Below are positions 1-14,036 of a DNA stretch of 64,000 bases, piece after piece. Made by a program: the position numbers and the translations under genes. Location of the stretch: positions 1,550,001 to 1,614,000 of the forward strand of contig NC_036448.1 of NCBI RefSeq assembly GCF_002775205.1. Reading direction: 5' to 3'. The stretch's first letter is position 1; each line of letters starts with the position of its first letter. Origin of the DNA: Xiphophorus maculatus (taxonomy: Eukaryota; Chordata; Actinopteri; Cyprinodontiformes; Poeciliidae). The notes under the pieces were generated by a model, which made no database searches, had not been told where the DNA came from, and worked only from the letters and a program-made list of their open reading frames with translations.

Positions 1-1090
1 GACGTAATTGCTCTTTTTGGCCGTATATGACTTTTTCATCCAAAGCAATGTTACACATGGGATTAGTTCGGAAGTTTAAAATGGAGCATAATAATAATTT
101 CAAAATAAAAGCCTTGAATATTTTTACATCAGCTACTTGTGTTTTGAGCATTATATAACTATTTTAACCCAAGGACTATTAAGGATGGGATTAGTTTGGC
201 CCTTTGAAATGAAGTTTAACAAAACTTCCAAAATAAAAGCCTTGAGAACATTTTAAATCGTACTGAATGGTGCACGTCCGCCTAGCTTAACGTTCTTGTG
301 GTTCTCCGCGTGCAAGTGATTACGTTGCGGCGTTCTTTAGCGTCGACGCCAATTTGTGGCGTGACGACGCCGGGCCCAAGCCGGAAGGGCACGCCTTGGC
401 AGGACCCGGCTAAATTTCTTCAGAAATTTTGTTTTTCTAGTTGCCGTTTACAGCCTTCGTATTTGATCGAACTTCTCCTAGGGATTTCGATTGATCGGCT
501 TCAAACTTGCTCAGTCTGTTCATAAGGCATGGCCGATTTTTAGTTATTAAAACAGCGAGTTTTTGAGCATGCTGAAGGAGGGTTACCAGGGGTCAAAGTT
601 CACCTACTTGCCAGGAAAAAATAAACTGTTGTATCTCCTACACAAAAACTCACAGAGGCACCAAACGTTCAGTGATTGATCATCATCAGGTGTCCTACAA
701 TACCCAATGGTCAAATGATGACATCACTTAGGCCACGCCCCTTGAGAACAGGAAGTGTCATATTTTACTGTGAACGGTCGCTATCTTACCCCTTTGAACT
801 AATCAACATGAAACTGTGTCCAGAGACAGAAGACATGTTGGTGTGTTTTGGATTCCAACCCTGACCGGATTCGATGGAGCAGGTGGGCGTGGCGGCGTGG
901 CAAAGTGACCTGTAACACAGTTTCGGGCTGAGCTGCTCCAAACTCACTAGGATGGATCCTTATCCACCCACCGACAGGAATCCATAACAAAATTTGGTGG
1001 GCGTGGCCTCATTTCTCTATAGCGACCCCTAGAATATTTTAAATGATCAGCCCCAAGCCATGTTTTAACCTAGAATTACGAAACTTGTAT

Positions 1091-1864
1091 TAAAAAAAAA
1101 GGATCATTTAATGCTAGCTTTGGACAAAACGTTTGGCTCCTTCTTCCTCTTTTAATTTTGCCCGGGATCGGCGAGTGACGTTCTCCGTGGGCGACGTGCA
1201 GCGACCGCGTGCTGCTAAAACGAAACAACAACAAAGCGTGTTGACGTCACAGATCACAGAGTTTAATCTCATACAAAGCAATCGACAACAAAGCTGCAGA
1301 GGAACAGAGATATGCATTTTCTCATAAAAATAAAAAACACACACAAGGGGAAACAGACACACACGAAACACATAAGACAGACAAAGGCGCCCACGTGGAG
1401 AAAAGATGGAAAAAACTCCCTGTTCGCTTGCTGACCTGTACTTTTAAATGAAAGAGGTGTTTCCCTATTTTATATATGCAAAAAAGGCGTTCCTCGTGCT
1501 GACCTATTAGAAACTCCCTCAGCACTCAGAGAACTTGAAAAACTCCCCTCATTGTGGCAAAGGTGTCTGTTTTTTGTCCAAGCAACAGGGCGGACCACTC
1601 CGTGCTCATCTCCGTCTGATACGGGCAGATCCCTGACGCCAAACGTCCTAAGATGAGATTTCACAGACACCTCCGAAGTCCCCACTCCCATTGGAATGTA
1701 AATTTTATTGCTTTGTGTGTGGGGGAGGCAAAGGGCCCTGCTTCTTCAGCTGAATTCCCAAATGCTCAACAGAAACTGTTCCAAATTAAAGTGTTGGCTA
1801 TACCTTTACACATGTCGTGGATTATCTGTATTAAACACCAGAAAATAATTAGTTTCTTAACACT
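1091..1864. repeat. Unclassified ~0.77 kb insertion within family X
   Basis: Family X sequence stops near 1090 (ACTTGTATTA followed by an A run) and resumes near 1865 (ACTTGGTACAC), so the interval looks inserted. The short A9 run at its left edge suggests a retroposed piece, but no coding region, tRNA-like boxes or terminal repeats were recognised. Class unknown. Confidence 0.35.
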
Positions 1865-1933
1865 TGGTACACATGTGTATCTTGTCAGGACGTACAAAAA
1901 AGTCTCTTGGAGCCATGGTCGAAACCCAACAGG

Positions 1934-3216
<1,283 letters not shown>

Positions 3217-4035
3217 GCAACAGGAAGTCGGCCATTTTGAATCTAAGCCGTCATTTTCTCTTTTTTATAGACGTGTATCTGATCGAACTCCTACAGTTTT
3301 TCAAATACAGATGTCACAATCACTCAGCAGACACTTGAGGGATCAAAGGTCAAAAGTTATCAGAGCATTTCTCATACGTCAAAGCATGTTGGCGTGGCTA
3401 AGTGTCAAACTTTGACTTTTCGCAATGAAACATCAAGGTTTAGTAACTTCCACATACAAGGTTAAAGCTGCATCAGACTTCATATGTCTCACTACAGACC
3501 AGTCCTGATCACATTGTCATGGTAGTTGATGACATCACCTTAGCCCCGCCCATTTCCCCACAGGAAGTCAGCTGTTTTTCTGGTGTATGCCTTACTTTTT
3601 CTCTTTTATTTATATGGGTTTAATCATGTGCAAACTGACTTAAAATGATAAGATGATGAACTCTGTCAATGCTCGCTGCTGGCTGAACAGTGGTGTTCAA
3701 ATGGTGAATATCAGTCCCTCGCCATATTCATACCATTGTCTTTAAATCACACATGGATGATCCAATTTGCACCAAACTCGATATGTAAGACCTTTGTTCA
3801 CCTCTAAAGAGCCCAACAGCATTAAAATGTAATTTGACTCCACTGCGCCCCCTAGGTTAATACATCAGCTACATCTCCTTGCTACATCGACCGATCTGCA
3901 CCAGATTTTTTGTGAGTCATCGGGGAGCGCTGCCAAACGAGCAGGCGGCGGTGCTGGAACCCCCGCAGTGGCCATTAGGCCGGAGCGACGCTGAGCTGCA
4001 AGGGCCGTACGAGGCTGCTCGCATCTTTAATTATT

Positions 4036-5749
4036 TTACTTGTTTTGATGAGCACTAGTACTTGTACTGTCACTTTAAGAGAGCGTCTTATGACATCAGT
4101 ACTGTACTACCTTCAGGTGGCGCTAGGCTGCCTGAGAAGAGGTAGGAAATTTTCTTTTCTTTTGGCTAAGCTCGCATTTTATGAAATATATAAAATAATT
4201 GTAAGTACATGCAGCTGTGAATGTTTATTTGTTTTAATACATACAGAGGAGTTTTCTTTTTGACAAGAACATTTTTCTTAAATGTTAGAGCAGATATTGT
4301 TATTAGTTAGTCACAGGGTTTCTCCATGTGCTTATCTGCTAGGGGAATTCCAACTCCTGTGAATGGAAGAGCTGCATGTTAAAGGGATTTTTATTTCTAT
4401 CTGTGCAGGCCTCTGCCACAACCTGCATTAAAGAACAACCAGCAACTCCTGTGGTCCGACTCCCTTCTTCAACTGAACACAACACAGAACACATCAAGGT
4501 TAACCGACTGTATAAGACCAAGTGATCAGAAAAGAACACTAATAGTACACACCGGCTACACATAGCACTTCCTATGTGGGACCTAAATGTCTCCTCAGCT
4601 GTTGGAGCTCTATTTGCAGTGAGGAGAATTTGATACAGCACCTACGTAGTTAACCAGGCGTCCCACATTCAACAAGATTTGATGCTTCTTAACTTCTGAA
4701 GTCAGAATTAAGGACAGTGTATCCAGAAGTACAAGCTAATGTGGCATAAGTATTTTATGGCCTTTTTAAAATCAGCGTCACATCTGCTGTTGCTGCTGTT
4801 TTGCCTACAGAAAACATTTGAAAAGATCAACTTGGGCGTTGATGACTGCAAAATTGAATTGGATTAAATGCAACATTGTACTGTATTTACTGATACTGTG
4901 ATACCACTGTTTTATTCAGGTTGTTTTGCTTGTTTCTTTCAGGGACTGAGGCTCCTCTGGTGGCGGTGTCTTGTTTTGTGTGTTTATTTTATTGGAGCAC
5001 CTTTTTCTTTGTTTGCTACGGAGCCCCATAATTGTCTGTGTTTTGTAGTGTCTTGGGTCATCCCTCTTTCTTCACTGGATGTTGCTTCCTCCCCTCACGA
5101 CTTTCCCCACTGGTAAGTCTCAGTTTCCGTTAAGATTTAAATATTTTACTTCAACCAATAATTTTGTTTAACTGTATTCACTGTGTCTTAAACATTCTGT
5201 TTTAGGATTTTGTCAATTGGAAAGTGTTTTTATTTTTTTTTATTTAAATATTGAATGTCAATAAATTTTGCAGAACTTTTTGGAGCATGTCTCCTTCTTC
5301 CAGCAGAACTTACCTGTGTCCTTATTACAATTCAAGGTTCCTGGAGTGTTATTCCAGGTGGCATTGCTGGTTTCTTTTACTCATTGTAACTTTAACATCT
5401 TCTATCTGGGCTTCATAAACTTAAAGAAAATCCACCCCAAGTTGCCACAACAAAGACCTTAGACCTACTTCAATGATATTTCTTTTACAGATTAGTGACA
5501 TCCTTCATTCATCCAGACATTGAGTCTTTTGTGGGAGATACAACCTTTTTTCTATATGTTTCTTTTATTTATAAAGCTATAAATAAATAGAATAAAAATG
5601 TACACAGATTATATTTTAATGTCCATGTGAAACATGCTTATGCAATACAGTTTGTCAATTTTGACAGAATATTTTTTTCACACTTTTCCACCTAAAAGAA
5701 AATAGGACTTATTCTGAGAACTTTATTTTTTTCTAACTAAAATCTTTAC
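4036..5749. other. Intergenic stretch without recognised gene
   Basis: Between family X and the 3' end of the minus-strand Ig gene. AT-rich, with only short frames that lack similarity or splice consistency. Possible minus-strand poly(A) signals for the Ig gene (TTTATT on the plus strand) occur at 5722-5727 and near 5566. Confidence 0.5.
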
Positions 5750-5898
5750 TCATAACAGCTGAGACTGCTGCTGTGGTGCACGGAGAGTTGTCTTTCTGCC
5801 TTGTCCTCTCTTGTGTTTTACTGCCAGAGAGGTCAAACTGAGGAGGAGGATCACAGCTTTTCCCAGAAGCATCCAGTACCACATCTGACCCTGCAGAC
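5750..5898 (-). CDS. Ig receptor exon 6 (transmembrane segment and tail)
   Basis: Acceptor TTTGCAG. Encodes the last 48 residues: a short juxtamembrane piece, a hydrophobic segment containing GKAVILLL (Lys192 within the membrane), then KHKRGQGRK and a Gln-rich end before TGA. A minus-strand AATAAA lies about 23 bases past the stop. Confidence 0.6.
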
Positions 5899-8800
5899 CT
5901 GCAAATATACAGAGGGATGCATGCAAAGCTGTTTGTTCCTCTTTCTCTTCTTCTACCTCTCCCTGCTTCAATGACCTACACCAATACATCACTGCCATGC
6001 ATTATCAATGTTTCTAGGCATGAAGACAGCACAGAAAATGATTCTATCTGCTAAACACCTGCACAGCCCTCATTTCATCTCACAAAATAACAAAAAATAC
6101 TACAAAGGAATAGAGCATAGATCATGTACAGGGAGAACGGTAATGGAATGAAAGTCAGTCACTGAAACAGAACATTAGAAATTAGAAACTAAAACACTGA
6201 GGCAGGGGTGGAAAAAAACAAAGCACTAATCAGAGAAAATATGGTTCAGCTGTGGCAGGGAGAAAGCAGGTAAACTGAGAGAGGAGACTAATTTATAGAA
6301 GGTCAGCAAATAGGACATAAGGCTTCAGAAACCAAAAGGAAAAAAATCTGAGAAAGAACAATAAAGTCACATATAACACAAGAAAAAACAAAGAAACTAA
6401 TCTCAAAGGAATGAACTCATATGGCAAAACCTAAACAACACTGACAAATACAGTGAAGTAAACCGAATATGGCAAGAGTTATAGAACAGAAATTACCTGC
6501 AAGACAATGATTGTATTGTCAAACAAAAAGAAAGAAAACCCAGATGTCCAAGGAATGTGGCAAACCCACACTAAAAAACTAGAATGTAAGTGTTGCTAAA
6601 ATCCTTTTCTGTTCAATGATTGCCTGTAAACTTCATATCCTGAATGTCCTTATGAGATAACCTGCTATCACACCCTTAGTGCTATCATCTGGGCATGAAA
6701 AGGAACCTGCTGTGGTCCCCAAACTCAGGCTCATATTTTTTGTGATCCTAAAATTTGCATTAGAGTATACTTTTCACTTTGATGACCACAGTTATTAAAT
6801 ATCTTTTTGTGTCGTTTTTCAATCTTTTCCCCCACAAAGACTCAAAACTATGATGTTCCTGGACTCTGCTCACATACAGTGCCTATGCCCTTTGGATGTT
6901 TTAACTTTTTATTGGTTTTACAAATCAATCATGATTAACAATATTTGGCTTTATTGATCTCCATTCCACTCATGGTGACTCTACTGGCACCATTTAGCTC
7001 AGGTGTGTCCAAAGTGGGCCCTGGAGGGCCGGCATCCTGCATGTTTTAGTCTCTCCCTGGTTTAACGCACCGGGATCAAATGATGGCTCGTTAGAGGCCT
7101 AAGAAGAACATTGACCTGCTGAAAAGGTTGTTGGTACCAGGGAGAGAACTAAAACGTGCAGGATGCCGGCCCTCCAGGACCCACTTTGGGCACCCCTGAT
7201 TTAGCTGGACCTTTGTTGATTTAGGTCAGTCACTTTAAGGGGGGTGAATATTTATGTACTTATTTTAAGCTAAATATATTTATTTAATTGTAGTTATTTT
7301 GTAGAAATCAGTTTTCACTTTGACAAAAGTTTTAATTGTATTTTTTCTTTGTCAAAATATTTTGTTAATCATGATTGATTTGTAAAGGCAGTAAAACAGT
7401 AAAACTATGAAGGGGGTTAATACTTTGGCACTGTATGATTGGTCTGCAAGGGATCCAGAAATTGTGAGGTTTTCATAAAATACTACAGCTTTAGATCAAT
7501 CTCCAACAACTGTAAAGCTTTGGTGGAGGAGCTTGTGATCAGTGCAAAAATAACAATGATGTGGCAAAGACCAAAGAGATGCTGCTGTGTTTGTGTATTT
7601 GTGTTAATTCCTGGTCAGAGAGACAGACAGATTTTACTCCCCCTGTCTTTCTGACATGCTGAATAACAGACATGGTTGTGATTCTACATTAGTCTTACAG
7701 CGACACTAACCATTCATAATGCATATGACCTGTTTTAGCAAAATATGTAACAGAAAAAAGTTGAAACTTACTAGAAATATAGAGATCTGGTTTACTGTTA
7801 TGTAGGTCTGTGCTGCAAAGCTTCTGGTTGCTCACTGTGGTCGGGGTGGATGGCGTTGACTGGCTGCCTGGAGCAAAAATGATTATTCCATCAATAAACA
7901 AGTTTAACTTCATTTAAAACATATAGAGAATCTGCTATAAGTCTCTGTTAAAACAATAATTCCTCTCAACGGTCTACATGCTCTATGAGGCACTACTGCA
8001 AATTCAGTGACTCGATAAAAATTGTGGGTCTTTTTAAAGTCATTTCTCTAAAACTAGGATCAAAATAGAATGTGTGTAATTAGATCTGACTGTTATACTT
8101 CAACTTGACTGTATTGGAATAAATTAGATTAATTTAAATGTACTTTTGATCAATTTGCATGCTGTATAGCTGGAGATAAGTTGGAGGTGTTTGTCTTGTA
8201 AAGTGCCTCTGGTTGACCTTTTGTATAACTTGAAAGAAAAGAAAACAGAAAAAGTGATCTCAATTTCAAGTGGGAACACAATAAGTGCAGAGCTGTGTTC
8301 TTTCTAGATATAAATAACACTTTTTAAATGATGCCAATTCAGCTCACTGATGACAATCCTACACATATTAGTTTCCTTCTGTTAGCCTTGTTGTAAATAT
8401 GAAAATAAATTGATGATGGAAAGGAAGAAATGCCTTCTGAGTAAATCATTGACAAAGCATTTTCTGACCCTATGTTTGGCAGAAAAAAACAGAAATCCAG
8501 GCCTCAATTGAGCAGTCTATGAGAAAAGTACAGCCTGGAAGTGTGCTCGGCTCTCCTGGGTCTGATTTGCCAAAACAAGTGTGTTATGGAAACTAAAGAC
8601 TTTCCGGGAGAAAGTAAATAAAATAGCTGTTTTGATTTTTTCAAAATCCTTATGACAAGACAACTATGGAAATCAAAGCTATATCAATTGCTTTTGAATA
8701 TACAGCTATTCAAATATTTCCATACAATAATAATAATAATAATAATAATAATACAAAAACACTTGAGCTGTCAAAATATCAATCTTTTCTAGTAAAGCCA

Positions 8801-11800
8801 AACTTTTTCTGACCTGTTTTAACTTTAAATTGTATTTCTCTAACACCTGTATTTTTAGAGTACACTTCTCAGAGTGCACTCTCAAAAGTGTATTTGCAAC
8901 AATTAAGTTCAATGCTGTGTTTGTATCCTACACCATGACTCAAGCTTCACCAGGGACAGATCCTGTTCTGACTGTGGTGGTGCAGGGGTGGAGCACAACT
9001 CCCATAAGGAGACCGCAGTCCTCCATGCGGCCGTCATAAGTTCAGTTCCAGGCTCATGACCTTTGCTTTACGTCTTCCCTCTCTGTTATTACCCACTTCT
9101 CTCAAATAAAGGCTGTCTTTATTTGACAGCAAGAGTTTTTTTGAGCCAAAAAACTCTGATGGAAAAGTAATCATTTCCTTCCAGTTTCCTTCTTTATTTG
9201 AAGTAAACTAAATGACTTACATTTATCATCCTAAACACACTTAATGAATTCAGTTTAAAAAACTGAAATAAATTGAGTTAGATGATCATAATATATTGAG
9301 TTGGATAGACATAACTTGAGTTAGTTAAACTTAATTGAATTACTTGTTACCAATTGAAGCAATTCAATTAAGTTGGTTCAACTAATTTCTTTTTACAGTG
9401 TATTATTTATTCTTAAATGTTGCTTTTGTACCTTTTAAGAAATATCAAATAATAATTGATAAAAGTTAATGAAAAACTGTTATTAATTTAATATTCTAAA
9501 GCTATGAAAAACAGGCTGCAAATTTTGTCTAGCATTTCTGTTAATGATTGTTAAATTGCAACGTAAAAGGCTGTTTAATGAGATTTAGGCCTTAAACTTC
9601 TTGCCAATTAAAATTCTGTAGAAAATGTTCACCTTGCCTGTGATGGCCTGGTGACTCTTCATAGTCAGATGGTGTTTCTTGAACACTGACAGTTGAGATG
9701 GGCTGAAACGCTGCCTGTGACCCTAAAGGAGACAAAATAGGCTCAGACAATGTGTATAAATGTTTTTTTTCTTTATCTTGCCTCCCAAATGTGGCAGTGT
9801 GGCATCAGTGATGCTTCCTTTGAGACAAAGTTATGATGATCTTACCTATTATCTGAATGTAGACTAGAGGACTAATTGCATCAACTGTTTTATAATCTGG
9901 ATGAGTGCTACAGCTGTAATTCCCAGTGTCTGCTATTTTTGCAGACGTGATGTGCAGAACCACAGTCACATTGGGCTGAGAGGAGGTCATGTTGATGAGA
10001 CACTTCTGAAAGACAAACACCAACAATGATGTGATCACAGATGTACCAGCCTTTCTTAGCAGTGACATCCAGGGCTTAGCATTTTGCTAAGTTTATTATT
10101 CTGCAGTAATTTTAGTGAAATCTACATTTTACAGACTTTTCATACTCTAATCACAACGTTTACAGAAAGCCTATCTCGTGACTTCATATTGAGCTGAAAT
10201 GTTTTATCTTGCATATAATGTTCCTAAAGTCCTCAAACAGTGTGGTTCATTAAGCAGTTATGATGAACTGTTTGTTTACATGTGTAATGTACTGTATGTC
10301 TTAAATTATGGTTCATTTTAAAAGCCGGGTAAACCAGCTGTATAGGATTCATTTTAAAGAGTAGACATTGTTTTTAAATTCGAATTACATAAACAATTGG
10401 ACTGGTGTCATGTTCCAGTTTCAGGCAACAAACTAAAGCTTCAGATAATATTAAAAATCTTTCTTGACTAAATCAAAAAGAGAAAATTTACATGAAGCTC
10501 AGGGAAACCAGCAGAGAAACAACTAAAACAACAGAAAGCAATAAGGAAGGAGTTTAAGGGAGTTTAGCAGAAGATCCAGTAGTCAGTGAAAGAGAAAGAA
10601 GAGCTTAAATACTGAGGTACATGTGGGAATAACAAAGGAATCCGAAAAGCTAGTCATAGCTGGGGAAGGAAGTAGGTAGAAGCAAATGAGGAAATGATGA
10701 AAAGCTGGGGAGGGGAGCAGAAGGGAAAGTTCCAGTCAATGGAAATTTGATGGAATTTAAAAACAAAAGTATCATAAATGGTGTTTTTGACATTTATGAT
10801 ATTTGGTAAATTCAATTAGAAGATGAAAATTTATTGGACAATGATTAAATTAAATGAATAAGCACATAATATTTATTCATTCATTTGCAAGTACAGTAGA
10901 TCTCAATTTAGATTGCAGGTACGTAATTCATCTTTATTTTAAAAAATATATACATTACATTGTAAATCCTAGGCTTGCAAAAAGACACAAAGAAAGAATT
11001 GAAGAATACAGAGACTGGAACAAACACACAGCAGAACCACATTTTCTTTAAATGAAGGTGGATATGGGACATTAGAAGCAGGTATGACTGATTATTGCTG
11101 CATGACTCACAAAATTGGAATACAGAAAGAACTGAACAGGTCACTGAAGACCTGACTGAACCAAAAACCAAAGACTAATACTAGAATAAGAATCTAAGAC
11201 AATGAACAAAGAAACAAACACGAAAAAGAACTAAGAAGTCAACTCTGAATTTTACTACAGAACACTTGTAGTAAAAAGGTAACATCCTGAAATAATCCAT
11301 TCAGAATCAAATGACAAGCAAAAATAAAAAAGACCCATAACAGAAAGTAAAATAGTTCAGATGTATCAAACATTCTAATATACTGGTAACACATAATTCA
11401 TGCCATAATTGTTTGGATTTGACATCACAAATTAGTTTATTTTTGTTTTCATTTTACTTTTCAAAGGAATTAAATGGATACATTTAATGAACTGTATTAA
11501 TAACTAGATGTTTCCCTTTTCATAATCTTATAGTTTTCATGTTTCTAGTTGGGTTTAGAACTAAAACATGTTGGAGGCCATTTTAAATCTGTTTTTCAGC
11601 AACTTTGACTTTTTTATTTACCGGTAAGTAAAATTAGTTAAAGCAGTAAAGTTTATAACAGTTTTTGTTAATGAGTCAATTTATTGCAACATTTCTGTGA
11701 AATTTGAAAAGTATTTTTGACCTACCTTACTTTCACCTTCTTTCCACATCTGTGCAAAATGCATGGAGGATAAAAATGTGAATTTACAACTCAAGTTGAA

Positions 11801-12411
11801 ATCTACTCCGACTCGATGTTTAAAACCGTTTCCAGGTGAAATGCTCACATCAGCTCCATGAGCAGCTCCTATGGAACCAAGCATGCAGCTTCTTAATATC
11901 ATAACAAGTCTGGATGAGTCTAGCTTTTAATTCCTCTTTTAGGCAGTTTTTGAACTAATATCTTGTAGATTAGCCTTGTTATTTAACTGTATGAGTTAAA
12001 ATCAATTCAGTTTTTTAATACATACAGTTAACATATGGAAATGTATAATCAAATCAGCCAAATTTCATAAACAGATTCACATTTATTACATACATCCCCA
12101 CTTAATCACAATGCAGTTAAATTTAGTTTAGAATCCCAAAGTTTTCAGAAACATTAGGCAAAGTATGTTTATGGTACCTCTCACAAATTTAAAGATCTAA
12201 GACCATTGAGGCTCTTCTAACATGAAGAAGAAGAAAATGCTCAAATTGAATGGACTTCATAGCATACTATATAATGTTATAAAATACAAATAAATCAGCA
12301 CTTGGCATGTGCATCAAATTAGTGTCTATGTCTTTTCATTGATTCAAAATTCATAAAAGTCTCACCATTAGCTGGAATCAAGGAGATCAAACTTATCACC
12401 AGCGCCAACAT
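5750..12411 (-). CDS. Single-Ig-domain type I membrane receptor (unnamed), six exons
   Basis: Six exons join in consistent phase (0 and 1) into 227 codons: 12411-12366, 11868-11726, 10005-9846, 9722-9633, 7867-7772, 5898-5750. Residues 1-16 look like a signal peptide. The V-like Ig domain runs over about residues 21-116, with Cys43, Trp57 and the DTGNYSC block ending at Cys95; an extra Cys65 and N-glycosylation sequons at N68, N75 and N92 are visible. Exons 4-5 encode a Ser/Thr/Pro-rich stalk. Residues 184-205 form a transmembrane helix containing Lys192, followed by a short basic tail with no tyrosine, ITIM or CxC motif. A membrane lysine is typical of receptors that pair with acidic adaptors such as DAP12 or FcR gamma (family knowledge). 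The Ig domain split by an intron recalls CD4 D1, but the tail does not. Gene identity is not recognised; exon structure is inferred from splice signals. Confidence 0.65.
7000..7198. mobile_element. hAT MITE, family M1, copy 1
   Basis: A 199-bp element with inverted ends of about 60 bp (CAGGTGTGTCC at the left, GGGCACCCCTG at the right), flanked by a perfect 8-bp duplication ATTTAGCT (6992-6999 and 7199-7206). The 8-bp duplication marks hAT mobilisation. Copies 2 and 3 are at 57315-57513 and 62082-62264. It lies in the last intron of the Ig gene. Confidence 0.85.
7772..7867 (-). CDS. Ig receptor exon 5 (Ser/Thr/Pro-rich stalk)
   Basis: A symmetrical phase 1-1 exon of 96 nt, with CTCCAG acceptor and A|GTAAGT donor. 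Starts with the mucin-like GSQSTPSTPTT and carries one cysteine, which could support dimerisation. Confidence 0.5.
8726..8752. repeat. (TAA)n microsatellite
   Basis: About nine ATA/TAA units in an Ig-gene intron. Confidence 0.9.
9225..9405. repeat. Probable MITE half (AT-rich, ends TTTTTACAGTGTA)
   Basis: A stretch with repeated TTGAGTT / TTCAACT words that ends in a terminus seen in many fish MITEs. The matching left terminus was not found, so this may be a half copy. Low support. Confidence 0.3.
9633..9722 (-). CDS. Ig receptor exon 4 (stalk)
   Basis: A symmetrical phase 1-1 exon of 90 nt with a TAG acceptor and GTGAAC donor. Encodes a 30-residue polar segment with no cysteine, probably an extracellular stalk that could be skipped without shifting the frame. 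Confidence 0.5.
9846..10005 (-). CDS. Ig receptor exon 3 (second half of V-like domain)
   Basis: Acceptor TTTCAG and donor G|GTAAG. Encodes residues 64-116, with the diagnostic DTGNYSC around Cys95 and two N-linked glycosylation sequons (NMT, NVT). Starts in phase 0 and ends in phase 1. Confidence 0.7.
11726..11868 (-). CDS. Ig receptor exon 2 (first half of V-like domain)
   Basis: Preceded by an AG acceptor and followed by AAG|GTAGGT. Encodes residues 17-63, including the first domain cysteine (LSC, Cys43) and the core tryptophan (Trp57). An alternative donor five bases earlier (GTAAGG) would break the frame with exon 3, so the later donor was chosen. Confidence 0.65.
12366..12411 (-). CDS. 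Ig receptor exon 1 (signal peptide)
   Basis: ATG at 12411-12409 opens a hydrophobic 15-residue leader (MLALVISLISLIPAN) that ends in phase 1 at a GTGAG donor. Its small size and phase fit the leader exon of Ig-superfamily genes. Confidence 0.6.
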
Positions 12412-12690
12412 GTTTCTGCTTCTCTCTGTGTATCAGTTACTTCCCTTTACGTGTAGATTTGCGTTTCTCCATCAAATACGGTTTCCTCCGCACCGCCCTG
12501 CAGACAAAATACACGCGTGCTGGTTCAGCACTCTTATCTAGATAACTAAGGACACCATGAAGGTTCAAACAACATGTTTCAGCGAAGTTGTCCCACTTCA
12601 TTCACTGTTTGCACTATTTTATACTATTCACTTCTTTCTGGGTAGGAAATCTGAAAACATGAACATCAGCGAATTAAGGATCGTATGAAA

Positions 12691-12779
12691 GAGAGTTTGA
12701 TAGTACTGTATATATAAGACAGTTTCATAGTATATATAAGAGAATTTGATAGAATATATAAGACAATTTGATAGTATAT
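12691..12779. repeat. Minisatellite, ~24-bp AT-rich unit, left block
   Basis: About 3.5 degenerate copies of a unit around AGTTTGATAGTATATATAAG. The same unit resumes at 14037 beyond the LINE, so the two blocks were once one array. Confidence 0.75.
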
Positions 12780-14036
12780 CCATCCATCCATCCATCCATC
12801 TTCTTCCGCTTATCCGAGGTCGCGTCGCAGGGGTAGCAGCTTCAGAAGGGCGGCCCAGACTTCCCTCTCCCCAGCCACTTCTTCTAGCTCCTCCGGGGGA
12901 ATCCCGAGGCGTTCCCAGGCCAGCCGAGAGACATAGTCCCTCCAGCGTGTCCTGGGTCTTCCCCGGGGCCTCCTCCTGGTGGGACATGCCCGAAACACCT
13001 CACCAGGGAGGCGTCCAGGAGGCATCCTGACCAGATGCCCGAGCCACCTCAACTGGCTCCTCTCGATGTGAAGGAGCAGTGGCTCTACTTTGAGTCTCTC
13101 CCGGATGACTGAGCTTCTCACCCTATCTCTAAGGGAGAGCCCAGACACCCTACGGAGAAAACCCATTTCGGCCGCTTGTATCCGCGATCTCGTTCATTCG
13201 GTCATGACCCAAAGCTCATGACCATAGATGAGGGTGGGAACGTAGATCGACCGGTAAATCGAGAGCTTTGCTTTTTGGCTCAGCTCTCTCTTCACCACGA
13301 CGGACCGGTACAGCGCCCGCTTGACGGCAGACGCTGCGCCAATCCGCCTGTCAATCACCCGCTCCCTTCTTCCCCCATTCGTGAACAAGATCCCGAGATA
13401 CTTGAACTCCTCCACTTGGGGCAGGACACCCCCCCTGGCCCGACAAAGGCACTCTAACCTTTTCCGGCTCCAGACCATGGCCTCGCATTTGGAGGCACTG
13501 ATCCTCATCCCGGCCGCTTCACACTCAGCTGCGAACTGCTCCAGCGAGAGCTGCAGATCACGACCTGATGAAGCCAAAAGGACCACATCGTCCGCAAAAA
13601 GCAGAGATGAGATCCTAAGGCAACCAAAACAGATCCCCTCAACACCTTGGCTGCGCCTAGAAATTCTGTCCATAAAAGTGATGAACAGAATCGGTGACAA
13701 AGGGCAGCCCTGGCGGAGTCCAACTCTCACCGGAAACGAGCCTGACTTACTGCCGGCAATGTGGACCAGACTCTGACTCCAGTCATACAGGGACCTGACA
13801 GCCCGTATCAAAAGGCCTAATGATACTCCTGGAGAACCCCCAACAGGGCTCCCCGAGGGACACGGTCGAACGCCTTGGGGTCTTCGGGCTGCGCTTTGTC
13901 TGGTCCTTGGCCTAGGACCTGTCTGCCTTGGGTGACCCTACCAGGGGCATGAAACCCCAGACAGCATAGCTCCTAGGATCATTGGGGCACTCAAACCCCT
14001 CCACCATGATAAGGTGGCAGCCCAAGGAGAGGCGAT
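12780..14036 (-). mobile_element. Rex3-like (RTE clade) LINE, truncated and partly rearranged
   Basis: The minus strand carries a reverse-transcriptase frame (13811-13194) with GLRQGCPLSP and the catalytic-type FADDVVLL, then continues in another frame (13166-12810) into the C-terminal region with LRWLGHLVRMP and GRPRTRWRDY. The 3' end runs into GATG/ATGG repeats at 12780-12800, as expected for Rex3. The segment 13850-14036 resembles 5' leader sequence of the same family, so the middle of the element appears deleted. A frameshift near 13170-13190 makes the copy inactive. Clade assignment rests on the tail and motifs, not on a database search. Confidence 0.8.
13194..13811 (-). pseudogene. Reverse transcriptase fragment of Rex3-like LINE
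   Basis: An uninterrupted 205-codon frame that includes the RT catalytic FADD motif and a downstream KYLGILFTNGG block. It lacks the N-terminal endonuclease and the first RT motifs, and ends at a frameshift relative to the C-terminal part. Confidence 0.8.

Noticed and set aside
4868..5116. 82-codon hydrophobic frame followed by a donor-like GTAAGT
   Set aside because: No acceptor, partner exon or similarity could be found; composition reflects T-rich DNA.
12746..13776. Plus-strand frames across the LINE
   Set aside because: Shadows of the minus-strand reverse transcriptase.
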